From assembly GCF_002278035.1 (NCBI RefSeq), contig NZ_CP022605.1:744001-808000 (forward strand): a DNA stretch of 64,000 bases, given 5' to 3'. The translations under genes and the position numbers were made by a program. The stretch's first letter is position 1, and every line of letters begins with the position of its first letter. The stretch is from Ochrobactrum quorumnocens. Its GTDB lineage: Bacteria; Pseudomonadota; Alphaproteobacteria; Rhizobiales; Rhizobiaceae. The notes beneath the pieces were generated by a model. The model was given only the letters and a program-made list of their open reading frames with translations, was not told the DNA's origin and made no database searches. Shown here piece after piece: positions 35,180-44,500 of the stretch.

Positions 35180-35617
35180 TCATTTGATTGTTTGTTTAAG
35201 CTCAAGAATATTACCTTCTGGATCACGCGCATAGGCGATCAGATATGGTTTCGCTGGCGTGCCGAAATCTGTGGTTTGACCGATTTGCGCCCCTCCAGCT
35301 TCGATGATTTTGGATAATGCATTACCGACGTCTTCCGTATGGAATGCAAGGTGTCCAAAACCGGGTTCGTTGACCTTTGGCTCGTTACGATGATGCGTAA
35401 CCTTATGCTCGTGAATTTCCAGAAAAGGCCACTCAAGCCGCGGAAATTTCAGCCAGATTGTGCGTATTTCGGAGTTTGAAAGCCCGTTTCCTCTTGAGAC
35501 GTGTTCACCGGACAATGTCTTGAGTTCGCGAAAGACAACGCATCCCATGACGTTCACATAGAATGCCGCAAGCGCCTCGGCGTTTCTGGCTACCAAATTG
35601 ATATGAGCAAGCCTCAT
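35180..35617 (-). CDS. VOC-family protein (glyoxalase/dioxygenase fold)
   Basis: 145 residues from the ATG at 35617. Two beta-alpha-beta-beta-beta modules: R-L-A-H-I-N-L-V-A-R-N at the start, with a metal-ligand His, F-L-E-I-H-E-H near 66, G-F-G-H-L-A-F-H-T-E-D near 87, and R-D-P-E-G-N-I-L-E-L at the end with the last glutamate ligand. Members include glyoxalase I, fosfomycin-resistance proteins and ring-cleaving dioxygenases. Nothing here tells which. It is an isolated gene between two mobile elements. Confidence 0.85.
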   Translation of the reverse strand: MRLAHINLVARNAEALAAFYVNVMGCVVFRELKTLSGEHVSRGNGLSNSEIRTIWLKFPRLEWPFLEIHEHKVTHHRNEPKVNEPGFGHLAFHTEDVGNALSKIIEAGGAQIGQTTDFGTPAKPYLIAYARDPEGNILELKQTIK

Positions 35618-35794
35618 GAAGTTTTACTTCCTTGTTTCTGAGGCGACAATATCAGGTTTCCGAGGCGCGACGAAAGAAGTCCGCTTCGGGCCAAAAGCTG
35701 CCTTCTCTTAGACCCAATGACCGTCATTCCCTCCCGGTTGTGGAGGGCGGCTGGTAGCATAGGAGCTGTCCATGCCCCAACCAGGAGAGTGACG

Positions 35795-36901
35795 ATGACG
35801 CAGATGAAATTCATTGGCCTTGACGTTCACAAGGAAACGGTCGCGGTCGCTATTGCCGACGAAACACGCGACGGCGAAGTTAGGTTCTATGGAACGATCC
35901 CCAACACACCTGAGGCCATCCGACGCCTTTTCGATCGGCTTTCGGGCTCCGGTATCGAATTGCATTTTTGCTACGAGGCAGGTGGATGCGGGTACGGAAT
36001 CTACCGGCAACTTCGACAACTCGATGCATCCTGCGATGTCATCGCTCCATCGATGATGCCAAAGAAACGCGGCGACCGGATCAAGAATGATCGGCGAGAC
36101 GCCGTTGCGCTAGCGAGGTTGCTGCGTGCAGGAGAGCTAACGGCCATCTGGGTGCCTGACGAGAGCCATGAGGCGATGCGTGATCTGGTCAGAGCCCGCC
36201 GACAAGCAAAAGGCGATCTGGTGGCAGCCAGGCAGATGCTGCTGGGGTTTCTGCTGCGGCACGGGCGGAAGTTTACTGGAAAGACGAACTGGACACGGAT
36301 GCATTGGCGATGGTTGGGCGAGCAAGCTTTTGATTCACCTCATCAGCAGTTCGTCTTCGGTGAATGCATCCGGCGCATTGAGGAGGCACAGGCCAGGTGC
36401 GATCGTCTGGATCATATGCTTCAGGAGGCAATGGAAAGCTGGTCGCTGGCGCCGCTCGTAAAGGGGCTGCAAGCATTGCGCGGCGTCGGTCTCGTGATAG
36501 CGGCTACACTCGTCACCGAGATCGGCGACCTCGCTCGGTTCCAGGCACCAAAGCATCTTATGGGCTGGCTCGGGCTCGCGCCATCGGAGGCGTCGAGCGG
36601 ATCGCGAACGCGGCGTGGGGCGATTACAAAAACCGGCAATGCAGAAGCGCGCGCCATGCTGGTTGAGGCAGCATGGGCCTATCGACTGCCGGCACGCGAG
36701 GAACGACGATACAGGATGCGGGTCGAAGATCTTCCGGAAGAGATCAGAGCCATAGGCTGGAAGGCGCAGGCAAGACTATGCCAGCGGTACCGTCGGCTTT
36801 CGGCCGCTGGCAAGCCGCAACCGAAGGTCATCACCGCGATTGCTCGTGAGCTTGCAGGTTTCGTTTGGGATGTGAGCCGACATATCCAGCCAATTCAATA
36901 A
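35795..36901 (+). CDS. IS110-family transposase (DEDD recombinase)
   Basis: 368 residues from the ATG at 35795 with AGGAG upstream. The N-terminal RuvC-like domain starts F-I-G-L-D-V-H-K-E-T (first Asp) and has D-R-I-K-N-D-R-R-D-A near residue 93. The C-terminal Transposase_20 domain has L-R-G-V-G-L-V-I-A-A-T-L-V-T-E-I-G-D near 229 and the conserved serine region G-L-A-P-S-E-A-S-S-G near 261. The gene is intact. IS110 elements lack ordinary inverted repeats and are guided by a bridge RNA made from a non-coding end; the long 3' non-coding region (36902 to about 37130) is the obvious place to look. Confidence 0.9.
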   Translation: MTQMKFIGLDVHKETVAVAIADETRDGEVRFYGTIPNTPEAIRRLFDRLSGSGIELHFCYEAGGCGYGIYRQLRQLDASCDVIAPSMMPKKRGDRIKNDRRDAVALARLLRAGELTAIWVPDESHEAMRDLVRARRQAKGDLVAARQMLLGFLLRHGRKFTGKTNWTRMHWRWLGEQAFDSPHQQFVFGECIRRIEEAQARCDRLDHMLQEAMESWSLAPLVKGLQALRGVGLVIAATLVTEIGDLARFQAPKHLMGWLGLAPSEASSGSRTRRGAITKTGNAEARAMLVEAAWAYRLPAREERRYRMRVEDLPEEIRAIGWKAQARLCQRYRRLSAAGKPQPKVITAIARELAGFVWDVSRHIQPIQ

Positions 36902-36935
36902 GGAAACAGCCGCAGAGGAGTTCAGAAACACATAA

Positions 36936-37128
36936 CAACCTGACCGGCGTGCCGCGAAATCCAGGCATGATGGGAAATCCTCGAGACACGTTGGGGCGAG
37001 CATTCAGCTTATGCCCGTGCTTAGACAGAGGAAGGCCCGCGACGAACATGGGAAATGCGGTAATCAATCCGCGGATGAGAGCGTGATCAATCGTCGACCG
37101 ATCGGATCGCGGCACACCGGTCAGGTTG
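36936..37128. repeat. 193-bp segment with 22-bp inverted ends beside IS110
   Basis: The outer arms (36936-36957 starting CAACCTGACCGG, and 37107-37128 ending CCGGTCAGGTTG) match in 21 of 22 positions. No gene fits between them. It could be a small non-autonomous element, or the folded non-coding end of the IS110 element. Confidence 0.6.
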
Positions 37129-37191
37129 AAGTTTTACAACATCGATGTAAAATCGGTGCTGCAGCTCTATACGACTATACCACCATGACGG

Positions 37192-37614
37192 TCATGAGAG
37201 GGTTTCATTTCGCCCCCTACAGGAACCGACCCCATTTTCCGACTGGGGCGGTCCGAACCACAAGGTTTCAATTTTGCCCTACTGATCCAGCACTATGCGA
37301 ACCGGCACGCGGGCGTTTTTGAAACCTATGAATCCTTTGTTCGCCGAAATATTTATGGCGGACGGTACACCAAAGGTGGATTTGATCTGGGTGATGATCT
37401 GCTCGACCTGCGACGCGGAAACCTGTTCGAGAAACGCTGGCGCAAACCAGTCCGGATCGATCGATTTCGTATCGAAGAGCGATTGCAGTTTAACCACCGG
37501 GTGTGTTTCTCTTGTCTGTGCTGCCGCAGGGGCAATTGGCAGGTTCGTTGTGCCGGTAAGAAATGTTCCCATCCCGATAAAAAGTGCCAGAGCTGGTACG
37601 GCCATCTTCAGCAT
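37192..37614 (-). pseudogene. Serine-hydrolase (ORF12/class A beta-lactamase-like) gene, broken
   Basis: The frame from the ATG at 37614 (AGGA eight bases upstream) encodes a signal peptide and a cystatin-like domain with F-D-T-K-S-I-D-P-D-W-F-A-P-A-F-L, G-V-P-S-A-I and V-P-V-R-I-V-L-D-Q, then TAG at 37279. Beyond the stop the same frame goes on as expected for the family (G-K-I-E-T-L-W-F-G-P-P), then homology is lost and a stop follows at 37192. So CAG-to-TAG nonsense plus deletion of the whole catalytic domain is the simplest reading. The 111-residue product would be only the N-terminal domain. Confidence 0.65.
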
Positions 37615-37711
37615 GGCTTGTCCTGTCGAAAATATCCGATCTTGTTGATCCTGCCGTGTCTGCGATCTTTTTTGTGCAGATCGGATCGGTAGATTGCCAA
37701 GGCTTGCCCCG

Positions 37712-38335
37712 TCAGGTGTGGTTATCGGTGATCCAGCCACGGCTCAGAAAAATTTCGTCATAAATTGCGCGCACGGTATCCTGCTTTCTTGCATTGTAAA
37801 CGGCCGCGTTGAATGATCCGCCTTTTGCCCGCAGCTTCGCCTCGGCATATCGCTGCCTGTCCGCTGGATGCTCCCGCAACCAATCTCGAAAGAGAATATG
37901 CCGAATATGTTCAGGGCAGGCGGGGCCGAATACATGTAAATTTACACGTGGATTTTCATGGCGCAACATGCGGTGCCGATACCATGAGCGTTCCCGGATC
38001 GTCAGAATATATCCGAGTGCTTCAAGGGCCGGGACGTACTCGTCTTCCCTTTCCGGATCAGAAACGATCAAATCGATGTCAATCACCGGCTTGGCAGGAA
38101 GTCCGGGCACTGCCGTCGATCCGACGTGTTCGATGTTCAGTATCGCTTTCGCAAGAGCTCCCGCGATCTGCGTCTTGCAGATTTGGTATTGCTGGGGCCA
38201 GAGGGAGCAGTAGTCTTCGATCTCGATTTCTTCGCGCTTCGGTTTTCCGTTGATCCATGGATTTTCACTGGGATCACCGTCTTCGAACGTGATGATCAAA
38301 GCGGGATCTGTCCATGTTTGTCCTTGTAGGTTCAT
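37712..38335 (-). CDS. GrpB family protein (UPF0157, nucleotidyltransferase-like)
   Basis: 207 residues from the ATG at 38335; the frame stays open upstream to 38479, but without a good start. I-E-H-V-G-S-T-A-V-P-G-L-P-A-K-P-V-I-D-I-D-L given only as residues about 66-87 is the hallmark of the family: a G-S-T-S/A motif and D-x-D metal residues of the nucleotidyltransferase fold. N-L-H-V-F and R-D-W-L-R-E-H-P near 140-160 are also typical. The 35-residue N-terminal extension is unusual. The molecular function of the family is unknown; some are fused to dephospho-CoA kinase. Confidence 0.88.
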   Translation of the reverse strand: MNLQGQTWTDPALIITFEDGDPSENPWINGKPKREEIEIEDYCSLWPQQYQICKTQIAGALAKAILNIEHVGSTAVPGLPAKPVIDIDLIVSDPEREDEYVPALEALGYILTIRERSWYRHRMLRHENPRVNLHVFGPACPEHIRHILFRDWLREHPADRQRYAEAKLRAKGGSFNAAVYNARKQDTVRAIYDEIFLSRGWITDNHT

Positions 38336-38364
38336 GGTTCTGGACCTTTTCGATGAGAATACAC

Positions 38365-38994
38365 TCAATCTTTCCATGGAAGGCGCGCGAGGTGCGCGTG
38401 AATTAAATGGCGTTGCTGAGCGGCAGAAAACTGCCGAGGTGATATAATGGACTGCACTCCAATCCCGTCGATCAAACAAAACAGCAAAGCGGCTTCCTCT
38501 TTTGCATCTATCGGGGCGGAGAAGGCCTCCGCTTGCGAAAGATGGAGAAAGCGTTGCACCCAGTGCTCTCTGATCGCTTCGTAAAGAAGGTGGTGTCGTT
38601 TATGATGTTCCGGCCGGCTGAAGGCAGCTGCCGTGAAACTAAGCCAGACCCGCCACATCTGCTTGCTGTCCGCATCGCGGGGAAGGGTGTTCGCCACCTC
38701 TGTGGTGAAGGCATCGAGGGTTCGTACTGATGCATCCTCGTTCCCGTCGTCTTCAAGAGCGTTGACGATCGACTTAAGGGCAAAATCCAGAAGGGCGTCC
38801 TTGTCGCGAAAATAGTGCGTCAACACACCAGTAGTACAACCGATCTCCTGTGCGATCGCTCTCATAGAAGCCCGCTCAAGCCCGTCGCGAGCTATGACCA
38901 GCAACGCAGCGCGAGCAACCTCGTCGCGCTTTGCTTCGTAATTGGCAGATTTTTCACGCCCCGGCAGGCTAGGTTTTTGATTCTTGGTCGACAT
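38365..38994 (-). CDS. TetR/AcrR-family transcriptional regulator
   Basis: 209 residues from the ATG at 38994. The N-terminal helix-turn-helix is clear: V-A-R-A-A-L-L-V-I-A-R-D-G-L-E-R-A-S-M (residues about 27-45), then I-A-Q-E-I-G-C-T-T-G-V-L-T-H-Y-F-R-D-K-D-A-L-L, with the strongly conserved Y-F-x-x-K-x-x-L. The C-terminal helical part looks like BetI-type regulators. It is divergent from the dehydrogenase-like gene at 39096, and a palindrome lies in the shared promoter. It probably represses that gene and perhaps the efflux genes after it. Confidence 0.9.
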   Translation of the reverse strand: MSTKNQKPSLPGREKSANYEAKRDEVARAALLVIARDGLERASMRAIAQEIGCTTGVLTHYFRDKDALLDFALKSIVNALEDDGNEDASVRTLDAFTTEVANTLPRDADSKQMWRVWLSFTAAAFSRPEHHKRHHLLYEAIREHWVQRFLHLSQAEAFSAPIDAKEEAALLFCLIDGIGVQSIISPRQFSAAQQRHLIHAHLARLPWKD

Positions 38995-39042
38995 GCGGAA
39001 AGCATAGCTCCGACGAGCGCAGAACATCAACACGAAAGTGCA

Positions 39043-39070
39043 TTGACATCATAACAACTGTTGTTATTTT
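39043..39070 (+). promoter_or_regulatory. Promoter with embedded TetR-type operator
   Basis: TTGACA at 39043-39048 and TATTTT at 39065-39070 (16-base spacer). A perfect palindrome ATAACAAC-T-GTTGTTAT (39051-39067) fills the spacer and covers the -10, ideal for repression. Confidence 0.7.
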
Positions 39071-39095
39071 CCAAAAAAATCTGATGGAGAGTTGA

Positions 39096-40265
39096 GTGCG
39101 TGTTCTTGTACTAGGAGGTGCTGGTGAAATGGGACGGATCACGGTGTGTGAGGCGGTTGCTTTTCCATTTGTGACTCATGTCACAGTTGCTGACCTCAAT
39201 TTTGAAAAAGCAAAGCTAGCCGCTTGGGGGGCTGGTGGAAAGGCGTCTGCGGTTCATTGTAATGTCATGGACGTAGAGGGTTTGGGCCAGTTGGTTGCCA
39301 GCCATGACGTTGTTCTAAATACTGTTGGACCGTTTTATCGCTTTGGACTGTCAATTCTTAACACCGTACTTGGTGCTGGCAAACATTACGCGGATATCTG
39401 CGATGATTGGGAGGCCATGCTCGATATGCTGGAACTGGATCCGAAGGCTAAATCCACAGGATCGCTGGCCCTGCTCGGAATGGGCGCCAGTCCCGGTATT
39501 ACCAATCTGTTGGCGAAATCGATCAGTGCATCGTTTGACCAGGTGGACGAGCTGTTCACCGGCTGGTCACTGGATGTGCAAGAAGAGGATCTTGGTAATG
39601 GGCATAATAAGCAGACGGAGATGCCCAACGCTGCAACGATTCATTGGCTTCAGCAACTCACCGGAACAGTCCGGCAGTTGGAAGGGGGATTGCTTAGAGA
39701 CGTCAAGCCTCTTCAAAGACGTGTGATCGATTATCCAGGAATTGGTACGCTTCCGGTTTGGAACGTCGGGCATCCGGAAGGCGTAACGCTGCCACGTGTT
39801 TTTCCCGGGCTCAAGACGTGCGCAAACGTAATGATTGGCGACGATCAGGACTTTCAGGATCTCAAATCCCTGACCAGCCTGATTGATCATCACGTTATGT
39901 CTCTGGAGCAGGCCGCTCGATATCTTGATGAGAGCAGCGTGGAACGACTTCCAACTGAAGACATAAAAGCTTCAACTCAGCCTCAGCTCTTTGCCTGGGC
40001 AAAAGGGACACACAATGGCCAAAATGCAATTGCTAGCGCCCATCTTTGTGCACTGCCACAGGGTGGAATGGGGGCAGCAACCAGCATACCATTGGCGATG
40101 AGCCTGCCATTTTTTGCACGGAGATTGAATGGACGGTCGGGCGTGTTTACGCCTGAAGAATTCATCGCTCCTGAAGAATTCTTCGATGAACTCTCCCTTC
40201 GGTGCTTAAATTCAATAGATAGCGGCTCCCCGTTCATTGTGCGCCATTTTCAGTATGTAGGATGA
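39096..40265 (+). CDS. Saccharopine dehydrogenase-like NAD(P)-binding protein
   Basis: 389 residues from a GTG at 39096 with GGAGAG upstream. R-V-L-V-L-G-G-A-G-E-M-G-R at the N-terminus is the Rossmann loop of the Sacchrp_dh_NADP family; C-N-V-M-D-V-E-G, N-T-V-G-P-F-Y near residue 75 and G-A-S-P-G-I-T-N near 130 are the other landmarks. Relatives include saccharopine dehydrogenase and many oxidoreductases of unknown substrate. It is under the divergent TetR regulator, and the efflux adaptor gene follows after 124 bases, so a stress or detoxification role is possible. Confidence 0.85.
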   Translation: MRVLVLGGAGEMGRITVCEAVAFPFVTHVTVADLNFEKAKLAAWGAGGKASAVHCNVMDVEGLGQLVASHDVVLNTVGPFYRFGLSILNTVLGAGKHYADICDDWEAMLDMLELDPKAKSTGSLALLGMGASPGITNLLAKSISASFDQVDELFTGWSLDVQEEDLGNGHNKQTEMPNAATIHWLQQLTGTVRQLEGGLLRDVKPLQRRVIDYPGIGTLPVWNVGHPEGVTLPRVFPGLKTCANVMIGDDQDFQDLKSLTSLIDHHVMSLEQAARYLDESSVERLPTEDIKASTQPQLFAWAKGTHNGQNAIASAHLCALPQGGMGAATSIPLAMSLPFFARRLNGRSGVFTPEEFIAPEEFFDELSLRCLNSIDSGSPFIVRHFQYVG

Positions 40266-40389
40266 GATGTCTTGAGGTTGAAATTGAAGAGTTTGCGCGG
40301 TGCACACGCTCTCTTCACAGAAACTGGACAGTTTCACGGTTTACCGCTCCACAATTTCGCGGTTTGTCAGCTTATAAAGGTATATAGAA

Positions 40390-41535
40390 ATGAGGTATCC
40401 CTCTGGCCTCCTGCTTGCCGTCTGTTCCCTGGCCTTCATCGCTGTCCATGCTGCGCAGGCGGAAGAAAATGTGGCGGCCGCCGCGGCCGCGCCAAACGAG
40501 CCTGCGCCGCGCGCCGCATCGGCTTTTACCGCCGTTAAGGCCCCCGCCACGTGGGAATTGTCCTTCAACGGACTGTTCGTCCCGCGCGAGGAGGTGGCTG
40601 TTGGCACGTCACTGCAGGATCAGCGGATTGCTTCCGTCGAAGTGGAGGCAGGGGATGTCGTGTCAAAGGGGCAGGTGCTGGTCCGGCTTGATACTGGCAA
40701 GCTCGATAATCAGGTGCTCGAGAATGAAGGCCGCGTGGCGCGTGCTCGCGCCGCCCTTGCTCAGCAGCAGACGGCACTTGCGCAGTCAGAAGCTCATTTC
40801 GAGCGGGCAAAGCATCTGATCGTATCCAGAACCATCACCAAGAAAGATTACGACGACCGGCAATCATCACTCGATGTGGCGCATCAGGCCGTTGCGGCGG
40901 AGGAGGCTGAATTTAAGCAAGCAGAGGCGCAACTGGCCGAGGCCAGACGGGAGCGCGCCCGTGCCGTCATCGAGGCACCCGTCGCCGGGATCGTGTCGGA
41001 GCGCAAGGCGCGCACCGGTGCGCTTGCCGGCAATGAGCTGCTTGTCAGTCTCATCCGCGACGGTGAAATCGAGCTTGCGGCGGAAGTGCCGGAAAGTGAC
41101 CTGTCTTTGCTGAGGACGGAGCAAGCGGCACGCGTCACTCTGCCGGACGGTACTGTGGTTTCTGGGCGTATCCGGCTCGTCTCTCCCAGGATCGACCGGG
41201 AGACGCGATTGGGCACGGCCTATATTGCGCTTGAAGGGAAGGGGGAGGCGCTCTTTTCGGGGGCTTTCGGCAAGGCTGAAGTGGTGGTTGCGCAAAGAGA
41301 CGCGATTATGGTTAGCGGCTCCGCCCTTCTTCATGGCGCACAGCCCCACGATGCTTCGATATTCGTCGTTATCGATGGTAAGGCGGTCAAAAGAAATGTC
41401 GAGCTTGGTGCTCGCCAGAACGGCAGAGTCGAAATCCGTTCCGGCCTGCGCGAAGGGGAGCGAGTGATCGCAAAGGCAGGCCCCCTGCTTCGCGATGGCG
41501 AGCCCGTCACGACTGTCGATGTCCAGACCCCCTGA
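40390..41535 (+). CDS. RND efflux periplasmic adaptor (HlyD/MFP family)
   Basis: 381 residues from the ATG at 40390. A signal peptide ends near A-A-Q-A (residue 22). The lipoyl/barrel-sandwich half-motif S-V-E-V-E-A-G-D-V-V-S-K-G-Q-V-L-V-R-L-D is given as residues about 79-98, followed by an alpha-helical hairpin of about 80 residues rich in Ala and Gln, then V-I-E-A-P-V-A-G-I-V-S-E-R near 196 as the second lipoyl half. The C-terminal part has R-E-G-E-R-V-I-A-K-A-G. It joins the inner-membrane pump to an outer-membrane channel; no channel gene is present here. Confidence 0.9.
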   Translation: MRYPSGLLLAVCSLAFIAVHAAQAEENVAAAAAAPNEPAPRAASAFTAVKAPATWELSFNGLFVPREEVAVGTSLQDQRIASVEVEAGDVVSKGQVLVRLDTGKLDNQVLENEGRVARARAALAQQQTALAQSEAHFERAKHLIVSRTITKKDYDDRQSSLDVAHQAVAAEEAEFKQAEAQLAEARRERARAVIEAPVAGIVSERKARTGALAGNELLVSLIRDGEIELAAEVPESDLSLLRTEQAARVTLPDGTVVSGRIRLVSPRIDRETRLGTAYIALEGKGEALFSGAFGKAEVVVAQRDAIMVSGSALLHGAQPHDASIFVVIDGKAVKRNVELGARQNGRVEIRSGLREGERVIAKAGPLLRDGEPVTTVDVQTP

Positions 41536-41545
41536 AAGTTTCAAT

Positions 41546-44500
41546 ATGACTAGCAATATTTCCGCCTGGGCGATCCGCAAGCCGGTTCCGACCATCGTTC
41601 TCTTCATCGTGCTCACACTGGCCGGATGGATTGCATTCACCAAGCTACCGATCAATGCCAACCCCAACGTGACCTTCCCGATTGTCACGGTGATGGTGAC
41701 GCAGCCGAGCGCCGCGCCTTCCGAGATGGAAACGCAGGTGACCCGCCGCGTCGAAGGTGCGGTTTCCGGCATCGCCGGCGTCAAGCATATCCGTTCAAGT
41801 ATAGCGGATGGCGTATCGACGACGACGGTCGAATTCAAGATCGGCATTGATCCCGACCGCGCGACCAATGATGTGCGCGAGGCGGTGACGCAGATCCGAG
41901 CGGATCTACCGCAATCAATCCAAGAGCCAGTGATCTCACGTGTCGATGTCGATGGCACCGCTATCCTTTATTATATGGTCTCCGCGTCGCAGGTCTCCCC
42001 AGTCGATTTGTCATGGTTCGTTGAGGATACGATCACCCGCGAGCTGCTGACCGTTCCGGGTGTGCAGAAGGTGCAGCGGCTGGGCGGTGTCAACCGGGAA
42101 ATCCGCATTTCCCTAAAGCCGGATCGGCTGCATGCGCTGGGCGTCTCAGCGGACCAGATCAACACGGCGCTGCGTGACCTGAATGTCAATGTGCCGAGCG
42201 GACGCGGCAATATTGGTGACCGGGAGCAGTCAGTTCGCACCATCGCCAGCGCCAGAACCGTGGACGATCTCGCGCGGTTGACGATTTCGCTGCCGGGCGG
42301 CCGATGGATTCCGCTACGCGAGATCGCCACGCTGGAAGATGGCCCTTCCGAGCCGCGTGGCTTTGCCCGCCTGGATGGCAAGCCGGTAGTCGGCTTCTCC
42401 ATATCACGCGCCAAGGGATATAGTGATACATCGGTTGCGGATGCCGTGACCGCGCGTTTGGCGGAAATCCAGAAGGCCCACCCCGAATTGAAGCTCACGG
42501 AGCTGATCTCCACTGTGGAGTACACGCTCCAGAGCTATGACAATGCCATGTCGGCCCTGATCGAAGGCGCTATTCTGACAGTCGTTGTCGTGTTCCTTTT
42601 CTTGTGGAACTGGCGCGCGACCCTGATCGCTGCTGTCGCCATGCCTCTGTCGATACTGCCGACCTTCTTCGCCATGGAAATGCTGGGCTTCACGCTCAAC
42701 AGCATCAGCCTGCTGGCCTTGACACTCGTCATCGGAATTCTCGTTGATGACGCCATCGTCGAAATCGAGAATATCGAGCGTCATGTGCATATGGGCAAGC
42801 GGCCCTATATTGCGGCGCTCGAAGCCTCCGATGCCATCGGGCTCGCGGTCGTGGCGACCACGCTAACCATCGTCGCTATCTTCGCGCCGGTCAGTTTCAT
42901 CGGCGGTGCTGTTGGACAGTATTTCAAGCAATTCGGTCTGACGGTCGCCATCGCCGTGCTGATTTCGCTTGCCGTCGCTCGACTTTTGACGCCGCTGATG
43001 GCGGCTTATCTCCTGCAGCCAGTGGGGGCCGCGCATCACAATGCCGGGGAAAGCCGGCTCGGCCGTTGGTATCTTGGTGTTCTTGGCTGGACGCTCGACC
43101 ACCGCAAGATCACTTTTGCGCTTGTCGCTGCTATCTTCGCCGGCTCAATCTATCTGATGGCCTTACTGCCCGCCGGTTTCCTACCGGAAGGCGACTCCAA
43201 TCTTTCCCAGGTGAAGGTCACGCTCGCACCCGGCACCCGGTTGGAAGAAACCGCTGAGGTTTCCGACCGGATTGTCACGCAACTGCTGGAGCGGGCTGAA
43301 GTAAAGGATGTGCTGGCGACCACAAACGATGCCGTCAGCGATTTCGAACTGCTGATCAAGCTGAAGCCGCGTTCGGAACGCCCCATAAGCCGGAAGGAAT
43401 TCGAGGCGGCGGTTCGCCCGATCTTTACTGCCGCGCCGGATATCCAGTTCACATTCCTCAATGATAACGGCGGCAAGGAAGTATCCGTCACGCTTGCAGG
43501 GAACAATGGCGAGGAACTGACCCGTGCTGCCCGAAAGCTCGAGGCGGAGATGCGGCAATTGCCGCAACTGGCCAATGTCGTCTCGACGGAGCCGCTGGCT
43601 GCGCCGGAACTGCACGTGAAGCCGCGCTTCGATGAAGCGGCCAGGCTCGGCGTTTCGCCAGCAGCGATCGGCACAGTGGCTCGTATTGCCACGCTCGGCG
43701 AAACTGACTCCAACTCGGCGCAGTTCAATCTCGGAGAGCGGCAGATTCCGATACGGGTTCGTCTGGAAGGCGCCGTCCGCAGTAATCTGGATACGTTGCG
43801 CAGTCTGAAGGTGGGAGCGGCGTCAGGAAAGGCGGTGCCGCTCGCTTCGGTCGCGGACATCTCGTTTGGAACTGCCGAAAGCCGGGTGGAGCGGCTGGAC
43901 CGCAAGAGACTAGTTCAGCTGGAAGCCAATCTCAACAATGGCGCCACTCTGGGCAGCGCCATGGCGGCGATTTCGGTACTGCCCGCCTATATGGATCTTC
44001 CGGCGGGTGTCAGTCAGATCGAATATGGCGATGCTGAGTCCATGAACGAGATGTTTGTCAATTTCGGCCTGGCGCTTTTGACGGGCATATTGATGGTGCT
44101 CGCAGTGCTGGTGCTCCTGTTCAAGGATTTTCTGCAGCCGCTCACCATTTTAATCGCCCTGCCACTTTCCATTGGGGGTGCGGCGCTGGCGCTTCTTGTC
44201 TACGGTGCAGCGCTCGATCTTTCTTCGGTCATCGGGATTCTCATGCTGATGGGCATCGTCTGCAAGAATTCTATCCTGATGGTGGATTTTGCCATCGAAT
44301 GCCGCAGGGAAGGGCTGGACCGCCGCTCAGCGCTGCTGAAAGCGGGTATTACGCGTGTACGACCAATCATCATGACCACCATCGCCATGGTGGCGGGCAT
44401 GGTCCCGGCAGCCATAGGCACTGGCGGGGACGCAGCCTTTCGCGCGCCGATGGCGATAGCGGTCATCGGCGGCCTCATCGCCTCGACGGCGCTAAGCCTG

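Noticed and set aside
37279..37740. 153-codon frame beginning at 37740 as a full-length hypothetical protein
   Set aside because: The first 42 codons have no signal features. The ATG at 37614 has a ribosome site and a signal peptide, and homology beyond the stop shows a pseudogene.
40867..41958. 363-codon minus-strand open frame
   Set aside because: Antisense to the RND adaptor and pump genes; no family features. A by-product of codon bias.
43150..43905. 251-codon minus-strand open frame rich in Ser and Arg
   Set aside because: Antisense to the RND pump; low-complexity composition typical of shadow frames.
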